Shown here: positions 1 through 12,200 of the stretch, piece by piece | Layout: every line of letters starts with the position of its first letter | Position numbering within the stretch: position 1 is the stretch's first letter | From: Temnopleurus reevesii | Taxonomy: Eukaryota; Echinodermata; Echinoidea; Temnopleuroida; Temnopleuridae | Length of the DNA: 12,942 bases | Reading direction: 5' to 3' | Assembly (NCBI GenBank): GCA_036244855.1 | Contig: BQKZ01012831.1 | Coordinates: 1 to 12,942 of the forward strand | The notes under the pieces: model-generated | Told to the model about the DNA's origin: nothing | The model's input: only the letters and a program-made list of their open reading frames with translations | Databases searched by the model: none | Made by a program: the position numbers and the translations under genes

Positions 1-237
1 TGTTTGTAGGAACTCCCATGCACCACAACACTGAGGCTGGTATTCTAGATCCAGTACATACACTGCTTTAAAGCATGTATCTACGGCTTTCATTAGGCTA
101 CTTTGTTCGAATGCCTGTCTTTCCACAATTATGAAGATCTGCACTGGTTTAAGGAGAGACCCAATGACTAGTATGAATGGTTGCGGTCGTCTTTCAGGTA
201 CAATATCCTCCAGGAACTTGTCCAGTGACAGGTTTTC
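1..237 (-). CDS. SAM-gene exon j: conserved C-terminal domain, runs off the window
   Basis: The acceptor is TTTTGCTCGTCAG|GAAAA. It enters in phase 0 and is open to the left edge; residues 441-519. It contains the most recognisable part of the family: LDKFLEDIV, PQPFILVIGSL, VQIFIIVERQAF, then SLMKAVDTCFKAVYVLDLEY and WEFLQ at the edge. From memory, related fish and coral proteins read 'qPfil.lG…q.fvv.e…sl..a.d..FK.fyv.n..Y…wefLq…iY.l' here. Only a short C-terminal tail and the stop are probably missing. No enzymatic residues are assigned; the alternating hydrophobic strands suggest an alpha/beta fold, by inference. Confidence 0.87.
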
Positions 238-3200
238 CTGACGAGCAAAATATGAGAAAAAAAGAAAAATAATCATGCAAAAGAGGTTCAAAACTGAATT
301 GGTAGAAAATATAAATTTGAAGTCAAGATTACCTAATGCACGGATCTTCGTATAAAAAATAGAAGTCTGAATCAAAATTCATAGAACACACCATTGACCA
401 AGAGTTAAAGGGGAACCATCCCCTGGAAGTATGGTGCTTTCATTGAATGAAGAAAAATCAGATGAACAAACTGTGAAAATTTGAGTAAAATCGGACAACC
501 TGTTCAAAAGTTATGAATTTTCAAAGTCACAGAGATTTGACGATCACTGTGGCTCATGGGGATCCGTGCGCTCGGCAACACTGAGTAAATCTATGACGTC
601 ACGTCGGACATGACGTCACGGATTCCATCGATTTTGCCGATCGCACAGATCCCCATGAGCGGTAGGGATCGTCGTATCTCTGTGACTTTGAAAATGCATA
701 TCTTTTGAACGGGTTGTCCGATTTTGCTCAAATTTTCTCAGTTTGTTCATCTGATTTTTCTCCGTTCAATGATAACATGATAATTCCAGGGGTTGGTTTC
801 CCTTTAATGACCCTGACAAATGGCTTGTCACATAACATGAGGTACCTCTTTTCCTGAAACAAAACATATTTACTCCATTCATGATCAAGAAATTGCACTA
901 TGTATAGTCCTGTTCACTGAAAGAAGTGACATTTGCTTGATTTGTAGTATTAAACATGTCAATTCATAGATCTATTAAAATGTCTAGAACAAATCAAGAA
1001 GTTGGGACTTAAGTTTGAACACAGCAGGCCATTTTTATGGGTTCATGATTCATGTTCCTGATCCTGTCACAAACTCAATTCTTGTGAGAGTGACTTACGA
1101 GAATCAACATTTATTTTTGTGGAATTTGTAATTAAAAAAAAAGTGTGGGCAACCAGATTAGAATCATATATACAATAAAAATGACTCAAGCGAAATTAAA
1201 AGATTCTCTGTATAGCTGCAACAAAATTGAGCCACTGTTGTATCTGAAATATCCACCATAAGATGCACACTTTATAAAATGTCCACTAACAGGACACCTC
1301 CAAAAACCATGCTGACCCAACTTACATTTCGGACGTCTATGAATCCTAGTTGTGCTTCCCGGGTTGAATATCTGCCCCCTTTCCCCTTTCTTCTACCTGG
1401 AAATAGTATTGGTAACAATCCAAAGGCTACATCACACTTTTGCTCTGAATAAAAAGAAAAAACAGGAATAAAAAGAAAAAACAGTAACAAAAACATTTAA
1501 AAAAATCATCTTATTGGATGCTACATTTTTGTATGTATTGCATGTAATATAACATGCGTCTTTAATCCTATTTTAATTGGGCATTTTCAGTGCTTGAGAT
1601 TACGCGGAGGGGGGGGGGGGATCAATTTTAACACCTCCCCCACTCCTCGAGACCTGGGTATTCAAGTGTCACTGGATAATATACAGTGGGAAACCTTTTC
1701 CACTTGTATATATACGCTGAATTGAAAACATGTACATGTAGATGCAGTTTACTAGGTGACAGCGAGCACTATAGTAGGTTTTGGTTTACCGACAGAAGTA
1801 GTTTGACTAAGGTGCACATGGCCAGTAACATGAGAGGATTTTTTTCACAATATACTGGATATCAAATAGTGTTGTTCATCTAGTTTATGAAATTGAGGCC
1901 TTCAACATATCCAATCCATCACAAAGGCACAATAATACACAGCTTCGTTTCCCAGCATTCTGTTTTATGGAGCAGATATCATATTCCTAAATTAGGACTG
2001 CTAAAGAATATTACAGTATGTTCTTTATTTTCATGTAAAGCTTTATTTCAATGCATAAGAATGCAAAAATATACCTGCATTTAGATCAGCTACCTCAAGG
2101 TCATCTTCTGAAAGCAACTCCATCAAAGCATATGGTGCAATCCTTGGGCACCACTCAATTAGTTTGGTTGCAGTCTTACTCCAATTTTGATATAATCTGT
2201 TGCTTGCCACATTTTGAAGTAGGCCTACTTCAAAATCTTGTTCGATCTGGACAAATGATAGGAATACAAAGTTTGCTCAAAACTTAGAATGCGGTTTTAA
2301 ACGCAGACACAAAAATGTCTATAAGCAAAGTAATTTTTATTACAATTATGCACACAAACAAATGCATTATACAACCAACATAACAATTGACCAATATATT
2401 CATTGCCTAATTTTTGTCAAACACTTTTGGAAAAAGGACTTTTATAAAGATGATCATTACGGGAAGGGACATAGAATTAATGTTCACATGGTTTAATTCA
2501 TTACCACTAATTGTGAATCATGTTGAACACTTAATAAGTTTCATTCCCCCTTATAAAATTAATTCTTTGGGAAAAGCAGACCCAAGGAAACCAAGAAACT
2601 ATAGGAATATGATGGATGAAATGAAAAGCACCATCCAGAATATATAATAATATTGTTTGTAAAATTATCTCACCATCCCACTGTCTGCAAGACGAGGATA
2701 TTCTTCCAGTATCTCTGTTGCTGACATCTTGTTAGATTTGATCCATTGCTGTCTGTACAAAGCTGTATCGCGCATGTACTCAACAACTTTGTTGCGATCA
2801 TCCTTGCTGGTGTTTGCTTTCATCCATTGTATTTTTGCTGTAGGTTCTTGCATTTCTAGAATTTAATAATAATTAATAATTATTTTAAATACAATTCACA
2901 GATTCTGAATTCTAAAAAATGGACAAATAGAAAACTAACTAGAAATTGCGCGCTCGGCGAGTTGCGCAGCCGAGCACATGTATCCCCTGAACCAACAGCA
3001 TTGCACTGTTGTGGGTTTTATTACTGTCAACTGAACCAGGTTGGTGGTGTATGTTGTTGTACCACTATTTCTATTAAATCATGGTTACCATGGCAACCAG
3101 GACTCCGACCCACAACAAAATCGATAGGGTTCATCCTCTATCCACCAGACACCTTGATTCAACCCCTTCGGATCTCGGCCGCCGGTCGCACATCGTCGTG

Positions 3201-6200
3201 AAAATTTGCATGCAAGTAGAGTATAATGTAAACTACAAAATTGCACATTTGGGTAAAAATTCTCATTTAATTAATTATGCTAATTTATGAATGAAATCAG
3301 ACTTTATGTCCTAGAGATATAGTTCTTTGTACGATTATTCATATTAATATTCCTTACAATTCTTCTAGGAAAAAAAATTGAATCAGGATGAATTTCTTAT
3401 GGTTTTTATTGTTTTTTAATGAAGTTTGTTGCTGAACCTTTTTGAAGCATTATGCTAAAATTAATTCATATCACGCCATAAAAGTGAAAATATCAATGAA
3501 TTTGTGAATATTCAATGAAAACACAATTTACATATATACTTACATGTAGTACACAAAATCACGGTTTTGTCGTCGTGACAAATTTTTTAAATGGACATGG
3601 TTTCCGAATTGAATGCATGGCCATAACAAATTGTGTGTCAAAAGTTACAAATATATTGCATGCCATGTCGAGGCTGGGGGTTGAATCAACCCCCCCCCCC
3701 CCCCCCCCCTTTTTAGGGTTTACCATGCTTGGAAAAAATGCAGGACAAGATATATCATGAATCTTCTATACTTCTGTTAAGGCCACCTTGCAATCCATTA
3801 ATCTAACACAGATAGCCACAAAATAATTACCTTCAGCTCCATGCTCCATGCCCTCCAGTTTGTTGTTGGATGGGCCGGCTGTTGGGGATTCACATTTTTG
3901 TTTCTTCGCTGGTCGATCACAATCATTAGCAGTACCTTTGTACAGCTCTCTTCGAAGGTACGCCACTCTATCTTCCAAACATCCCCTGGCTGGCATTTTA
4001 CTTGCTCCTTTACAATAGTAATTTTCCTGTAATTATAATGCAGGGATATCACGGGTTCAGGGGTGGTGCACTCATACATTACAAAAGTTGTAACATCCAT
4101 GAAAAAGCATTAGTTTACAAAAATCATTTTTAGCAAGGATTACCAAGGTACTGTAGTTGAAAACTGACAATTTTCTTAGCATGGTATACCCTTAACAAGG
4201 ATAAAACTACTTGATATGGAAATAAATTTCCTATATTTTGCTATGTGTCCATAAACTTAATCATTTATTTATTTATCTATTTATAAGTTATATTTCAGTA
4301 GGGTAGCCCCATCAGTAGTCTTAACACTGGTTTCCAAGGGGGCCCTATAACTCAGATTTCCAAACTTTTTTAGGGGTTTATATACATTGTATATGCAAAA
4401 AACTATTAGTGATGAAGTATCAGGCCTACTTATAGCCCTATTTTGTAGAATACAATAGGTACAATACTGATATACATGTACATGTGGAACTGTTTCAACG
4501 ATTGAGGTAAATAAAAGAAAAGTATATACTTTAATATATTGCGTGTGCATGTACTCACATAGCCTGTTACACCCTTTGGATCTTTCAGTGATGGGAAAGA
4601 AACCAGGATAGCCTTTGCCATTTCTTCTTTGATGAACGAAGATGGTCTATGAATGAAATTGTAGAAAAACATTAAATATTTTACCAACTTCTAAGCTACA
4701 TTTCACAGAAAGGATGTAACATGAGAAACCTCTAGTTGACTGATATTGCATGAGAATGGTTACTTAATTGCACATATACACATTATTATGGACCCATGTG
4801 CCAAATTTAAAGTCCACAGCTCACAAACTGAGAAAGTACATGTAGTTTAGCCCACAAGATTCTGCAACTGACCGCCTGCCAACCCACCGCACGTCAACCA
4901 CACAGTGATTCCTATACCCCCTTACACACTGTGTGTGTGACAAGGGTTAAAATATTAGGAAGCTTAAATTTATGATTACATATTTGTTAATTTTTCATTT
5001 CAATATCATAATTGCCATCTCATATTCCTGAAATCTATAGATTTATACTTACTTATATCCATGTCTAGCAACCATATGGTCGCACAGAATGTGCACCATT
5101 CTCTTCTTATCTTGTTTGGTTATTATCTTTGTACGATCAAGTCGCTGACAGATTTTTTGGCCAGATAGATCTGCACACATGATTTGCCGAACATTCTATT
5201 TAAAAAAAGTTGGAAATGCATGGAAATTTTCAGGAAATTTACTGCTCATACATGTACATGTATACGCATAATTATCAAAACTAACATTAAAAACTACTTA
5301 TGATTATTTTAGTATGTTTCAGTTTTAAACAATCTAAACAATTTTAAATCATAGTAATTTTATGTTCATTAATAGCTTTAAACTTACAGGGGAACTTCAC
5401 CCAAACATTGATGCACTCTCAGTGGATGAAGAAAAATACAATGATCAAACTGTGAACATTTGAGCAAAATCCAACAATCCATTAAAAAATTATGAATTTT
5501 CAAAGTTTTGATTTACCCCTCATGTGCTCCTAAAATTGGCAACGTACAGGCACAAAATGACTGCCAACATGGAGAACTCTCCATTCACTTTGTACACAGA
5601 ATTTCACATTTTCTTCTTTTTCCAGACAATTAGACAATTAATCAACAAAATTCATTCCGAAATGCATGAATAATGAAATTGTCCACATCATACTTGAAGA
5701 GAAAAGTAAAATGTTGTCTACTTTTCTAGAAAAAGAAGGAAATGTGGAATTCTGTGTACAAAGTGAACATGTTGGCAGCCATTTTGTGCATATACGTTGT
5801 CAATTTGAGGAGCCCACGAGGGGTGTAAATCAACATTTTCAAAATTCATAACTTTTGAATGGATTGTTGGATTTTGCTCAAATTTTCATAGATTGACCAT
5901 TGTATTTTTCTTCATCCACCAAGCGCACATCAATGTCTGGGTGAAGTTGCCCTTTGATTGAAACATTCCACTCAGATGTTACAAACTTTTGAGAAAAGAA
6001 AACACCTTCAAAATTTTCACTATATTTTGTCAGTGATCAGTAATGGACATATGTGCAGAAATGCTAATCTGCATAAGGTGTAGAAGTGGGTTTTTCCTTC
6101 TGTGGGCTTACACTTTCTTTTAACCAACAAACATGTACTTCAGGACAAATATGTATATGCGCTCTCTGCCAGACAGTCCTTTCCTTGGATATCCCATCCT

Positions 6201-9200
6201 TATGGAATGTACTTAAATATCTGTTTTTGAGGGTAAATTTTACAGCCAGAAAGTGTGCCAACTGTATACACAAGCAGATATTAAATGTACAAAAAACCTT
6301 TTACTTACGAAATAACTTTGTTGACGGACAATAGCACTTTCCCGTTTCAGCTTTGGTTTCCTTAGAATATTAGAATGGTCATTGTCACTATCTGTTTCTA
6401 TGGCAGGGCTTGGAGTCTCCGGAATGCAGTCAGTTGAAGGATAATCACTGAATGATGATGAGTTCAGCTCTTCATCTGTGTCAGGGATTATACATGTAGT
6501 TGCTATGAAATACAAAAGGAAAGAACAAAAACAAAAAACTCTTGAGATTTCAGGAATTTTAACGTTAGAAAATGCTGAAATCAATTTTCAGTACCTGTAC
6601 ATGTACTTTTATTACTTTAGGTATTCCAAATATTTGTCCTGGTTCTTATCAATCTGTATTCTCACACCCTCTCTTCTACACAGTGCCTGGAAGGTCTATT
6701 GTGTAAGCAACACAAACATAATATTAAAGCAAAAAGTGAATGATACATACACTGTAACTGTGCTGGTTGTTGCACTTCATGGGTTATGGCATTTGATATT
6801 GAAAGAGGGGAAAAAATCAAACCATTCATAATCTTCAGACAGGTACATTTTAGTATGCACATGTTTATGTGTAGCACTGACATATTAAATGACTCCTGCC
6901 AAGGTTGGATTCGATTTTATCACTAATTTAGTGTACAGATGTTAAAAAGATTGCTAAAACATGTCAGACGGTATGAAAATAAAGCCTTTGACCTTTTATT
7001 AGTAAAAATACAAAATTACAATGAGATTTATTATTTCAAAGCGGTGCATATTTTATATCAATTCAATCTTGTGTTTTTATGACTAGTTTTTCTTACAAAA
7101 CATGTTCACTGAGAGAAAAATAGTATATTGCAATATTTATTCAAAATACTGCAATAATCATATTTAAAGTTAAAAAATAGTGATTTGGGGAAAATATTGT
7201 TTTTTTTAACAAAATATTTTTCATAATCTACAAATAGTGCACTTTCAATTATATTGGCAAATAAAGTTGAAAATATTTTCATGGAATAGTTACCCAACGA
7301 AGAAACATCACTGCATCCTGAAGTTATTAGGGCTTTCTCCTCTTGTGATGTTAATGGCAGGACTGTTGTCCAATCAATGGGCACATGGGCTTCTTGAGAT
7401 CGTTTTGCAAACTGCGAGGACATGAAACAACATAAACAAATTAGCATGCAGTACAAATTTGATTTTCAATAGTCAATTTATATTCATTTTTGTGTAGAAT
7501 TTTTACTGATAAAACCACCTCACATGCAATGACATGTGTACACTTATCAATATACACATACGCCTATAATGTACGTGTACATATCCTGGATAGGCCTACT
7601 GTCGTTCTGACATAAACCAATGCCTCCTACTTAAGGTCAACATACCCCCACATTAAATGATGATTTGGACTAAAATTTTCTGCAAAATGAGGATAAAGCA
7701 GGGTGCAGCAAACCAACTTGCCCAGGGGCAAGTGAAAATCACTGATGGGCAAATAAATCTGAAAAGCCCAAATTTTGATACATATGCATTAAATACGTAA
7801 ATGCTTTGACCAATATAGTTTATAAAGTGAAAGTCAAGCATTTTAACAAAAAGAGAATGCATGTATACTTATGCTTGACAGCTCTAAAATTATTTGGTCA
7901 ATTTTATTGGATTTATAGACAAGCAGGTTTCCAGAATAATTGCCAAAGCAGAAAAGTAATCTTTTACAGAGCCCTAGGACAAAGGATTACTGTACAAATC
8001 AAACACAAAGTAAGCATATGAGAATTGACAAGTTTCAAATATCAGCATTTCCAATTGGACCTAATAATTTAAACCAATCAAATTCCGCAGCCAGCTTCCT
8101 TATCAATAGTTGTCACACTGCAGTGAAATCAGAAGAGATGATGTGCATGTACATAATACACACACATATCAGTGTGCCATAAGATGAGTGATCTGGCTGT
8201 GAAACATCATTCTGGGCTAAAGGGCGCAAAAAGAACTCTCTCTCCCTCTAAGAACTTCTTTATGCAAAAACACTTGAAGTGAAGTGATTTTTTTCAGTCT
8301 AAAATTTCCTCTTCTTAATTGTATTTTTGGCCAACTCTATTTTACCCTAATTTGGATTAAGCTTTTTTTTTCTGAAAGCAATTTCCAACAAGAAGAAACA
8401 AGGACAGGGGCATTGTGATATGTAGAGCAAATTTGGAAACTTGAGAAAAAGTTTGTTGTATTGTGTTAGTATATTTTAAACATTTTTTTGCCCAATTTCA
8501 TGTTTACACATGTGTATATCAACTTACTTTGTATTTAGGTTCATCAGGCAATGGTGTACGGTGTGACAATATACCAATTACGGTTCCTTGCATCATTACA
8601 TTTTGCAGCATGGAGTGGCCTATGGTCATAAAGATCTTGAGGAGACTTCACTTGGATTTCCTCTTGTATATGCTGGTCTTTGACCATGTATGCACAGAAG
8701 TGATGGTCATAATAAATTGTCTTCCATGGTTTTATGACAAGCAGCACATTCCCGTTCCTAATCAAAATGATCTCTACATTTGCGAACTGTGGTTCCTCTA
8801 CCCAGCTAATCAATACCATGACATTGGGTTTAAAAATGTAACCATTGATTGTGACAGATGTTGCAACAACAATGTACTCTTCCTGCAGACAGTTAAGAAG
8901 GACACTCAACTGTGCACCATTTCTGAGTGCTGACAGTTTCTCCATGAACTGATTTGCTATTTCAATACCGCGGCTACCAATGTGTTCTTTCATCAGGTAT
9001 TCAAATCCTTTTGCTTGTTGATGCCGTTTTGCCAATGTTAAGGCAATGTTAATGAAGTTGTTTGACGCCTTTGCCCAGTTCTTTAGCTGTTTGTGTTTTC
9101 CTTCCATTCGAATGACATTGAATTGTGTAAGTGGTCCAAGTAATCTTATTGCTCTTGGGTAGTGAGTACACAAATGTTGCTTTGGAGTTAAGTTCATATC

Positions 9201-12200
9201 AGGGAACAGCTCCTGAAACAATGTATGATGTTCCTCAATTTTTGTCCTGAGCAAGTACGTGGCTTGCTTACTCATTCTTGGGGCAACAATAAGTTTGAAA
9301 ATATCTATGATCAGTAAAAGTAATTCCCATTCTGCTGAGTCTTCATCTACTTTATCTCCCACAATAAGGGGGAAATATACCGCTAAGCATTTCATTTGGG
9401 CAGCTTTCTGTCCACTTGCTCCTTTTGGGTTATTGATTTGGTAGTTTGTTAATGGGCAAGGACGGTTCTTTTTGTCTGTAAACCCATAGTTGAAAGAAGA
9501 TATCCTGCTGTTAATATCATCTAATGTCAGTTTCCCATCTTCAATAAGCTTTCCAATCACTAACTTAAACTCCAAAGGAAGAATTCCTTCAAGGAAATCA
9601 TGCATGATATCCAATGCAATGTTTGAAGTTACATGAAAGTATGGTAGTGAATTCAACACACTATCTCTGCAAATGCCTGTTTTGGAAATGTCACTCTTTT
9701 CTAAGTCTAGGGCAAAGTTTTGTTGGTTTCGTATTAATTCTTCTTTCTCAGTAGTTGCCACACGAGTTTCTTCTCGATGCATTTTGCATACTCGACAGAA
9801 GTAATTGCTGACAAAACAAGCGGTATACCCTGTCATTATATTCACAGCCAAATTATCACCTATGACTTGGAACAACTTTGGTCTCACAATTCCAACATAT
9901 TCACCAGGAACATTAATATGGATACCTGTTCTTCCAATGACTTCCAATTCCTGCATGACAGGTTGCAAAATTTTGTCCAATCCATGCTTAGCAACTAGTG
10001 GTGCTTGTGATAATGCAATTAGTAAAATATTTCTGAGGCTGGCTTGGTATTTTGAAGGCAAACATAGAAAGCTCATGTATACTGCAGTGAGTTTGTAGAC
10101 TCCTTTTTTAGGGCCCAGAGGATTTGCTGTCTCAAAATCATCTACATACAGCAATATAGGTAAAATCTGTTCGTTTACATCCTCATCATCATCAGCAGCA
10201 GAAAAAGTATTCTTGAAGAATATGCCATCCCGGTATGACTCCAATATGTTTGCATCATCTGAAGGTTGCTCTTGAATTATGCTGGACATAACTCCAGGTT
10301 GGTGTAGGAATTGCACCATGTTATCCTTTAGAGGAATATACTGAAATGTTTCACTGTGTTCAACTTGTATATTTCTTCCAGTGTTTTTGTCAGTCACAGT
10401 TCGGTGGTGTTTTGCTAATGTTATTGACTGAGGCTCAACTAAAAACCCTGCATCTTTTAAATACTTGTTTTGTTTGTATTCTGTTTCTAATTCAGAAAAT
10501 GGATTTTGGTTAGTACTCAAAATACGTTTGGCTTCATCAATCATGTCATTAGTTGGAAGTATTCCACTTTGCACATTGTTGATTATTGGAGACATACATT
10601 CTTCCACTTGTTGACTGATGGTCTCAAACAGATCTTTAGATTCCTTTATGAAATTGTCAATGATTGTTGAAGGAATAGGCAGACTTCTGAGACGAGCTAT
10701 AAAGGTCGCAACATTATCTTTGATATTAGTATCTTTCTTTTCTTCAATCAATTCTGCAAGTCTCTCAACCCCTTCTGGTTCTTCATTAAGAGCACCATCA
10801 AACTCATTTCCAGGTAGTTCATCCTGATTTTGGTCATTGACATCTTCAGCTTGGTTAACACCTTCATTAATCTGAACAACATCATTGTTCCTTCTTTCAA
10901 CATGGTTTAGTTCTAAATGACGTTTATATGATGAACCTCTCCAAAAAATTTGATTACAGCGTGCCTCCGCACAAACCAGCCTCGTGCATGTTGATTTTAA
11001 TATTCCATGTATAAACCTCAAATGTATAAACAGGCCTTTAGTACCTCCATGTACTTTTGTTAGACATTTGCAGCAAGTAAAATGTTCCATGTTGCATTGC
11101 TGTTTTGTTTCATTGTATTGTCAATGCATCCTGTAAAAGAAGTCAAAAATCAGAAAAGAAGGGTATCACAGAGTTGTCATCTGGAAATGGGGCTTTACAA
11201 GCAAATTAATTAACATTCAAGAAGCACTTGAAAGAGCAGATCCCAGCCTACAAAAGTACATGTAGTTACCAAATACCACCACCAAATTGAACAGGTTAAA
11301 TGATCTTTGACCTCACAACTCCATTATAATTTTGTATACTGAGAATATTTTTTTGTATCATAGACACATATATCATGAAGGCTTGATAGCCTAAATTTTA
11401 ACAAAATCACCTTCAGATGTTTGTGACCTTTGACTTCATGACCCAAAACTACATATGTCATTATTCCCCTACCCTTGCCTCGAGCACTTATTAAGGGAAA
11501 GCATATTACACTGCAAAATAGCAGTGAGCACATAGTCAACCAACCCAATTGCTGTGCAATGTTTTTGCTTATTTGTTAGGGAAACATTTATGCTCCACAA
11601 TCAATTCACCCAACAATTGTGCAATATCTTGCCTAACAGTTAGTGAGATTGAAAATTGGCCCATAATAAGGCAAATTTTGCTTAACGATTAAGCAAAGAC
11701 ATTTTACATTGCCCAACAGTTGGGTGACTTGACTAAGTGCCCAAATCTTTTTGCAGTGTATAGCAATTTTATTGAAGCAAAGTGACCTTTCGACCGCACT
11801 ACCTTTTGTCCTCATGATCATTACCCCCAAATTTAATAATTTCCTCTATTTCCCTCTATTCAACCATCCACCAAGTTTGATAAAAAAATCCCAAAAGTTG
11901 TTCTAGAAATATTTTGATCATAGATATACAAAAAGACAAACAAATATGGAACCAAATTTATAACCCATCAACACAGTTGTAGGTAACAATTAGTTGTGAT
12001 TGTGAACAACAAATGGTGCAGCAGTAATCAGTATCTGTCAGCAATAGATCATGGATTGTTCATTGTTGTGTGAATGTGGATATATGTATATATTAGCAAA
12101 TATAACAAAACACATGAACATTATAATTCTTTGACAAAATAATTTTGGTCATGGGTAGACCAGAAACTTGGCCATAAATAAATCTTCAGTGAAAAAGGAA

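Larger units (their letters stand above)
238..1325. other. Intron between exons i and j
   Basis: AT-rich intron of the SAM gene. Its only recognisable content is the fold-back element at 405-807. The remaining parts (238-404 and 808-1325) show no open frame with splice sites, no RNA gene and no repeat that I recognise. Confidence 0.7.
2856..3830. other. Intron between exons f and g
   Basis: It has an AT-only palindromic patch at about 2860-2890. A relatively GC-rich block at about 2945-3205 includes an X-box-like palindrome, and a 20-C run lies at 3690-3709. The GC-rich block differs in composition from the rest of the intron and is probably an old inserted repeat, but I cannot name its family. 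No coding exon was found. Confidence 0.6.

Noticed and set aside
1272..1496. Small membrane protein suggested by a hydrophobic start (MFLLLFFLFIP)
   Set aside because: The hydrophobic stretch is the translated polypyrimidine tract of the acceptor before exon i, not a signal peptide.
2414..2647. 77-codon plus-strand frame starting MSNTFGKRTF
   Set aside because: It lies inside an intron, shows no recognisable motif, and has no supporting exon or repeat identity.
2665..2853. Stand-alone 62-aa gene starting at the ATG of exon g
   Set aside because: The frame is entered by a splice acceptor just upstream and continues the previous exon; the apparent stop lies past a GT donor.
3798..4100. 100-codon minus-strand frame in a different phase over exon f
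   Set aside because: It competes with the frame that joins the neighbouring exons in phase and carries the family motif; it has none itself.
5666..5851. 61-codon plus-strand frame
   Set aside because: It lies entirely within the right arm of the second fold-back element.
6478..6831. 117-codon plus-strand frame
   Set aside because: It overlaps exon c in antisense and continues into AT-rich intron; composition and lack of motifs point to chance.
8463..8933. 156-codon open frame on the plus strand
   Set aside because: It is antisense to the 3' part of the transposase ORF, has no family pattern and no splice context; a shadow frame.
8544..11090. Viral or retrotransposon origin for the large ORF
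   Set aside because: There is no reverse transcriptase, protease or capsid motif; the C2H2 plus D/GDN/CxxC/DxxH/E order fits a DNA transposase.
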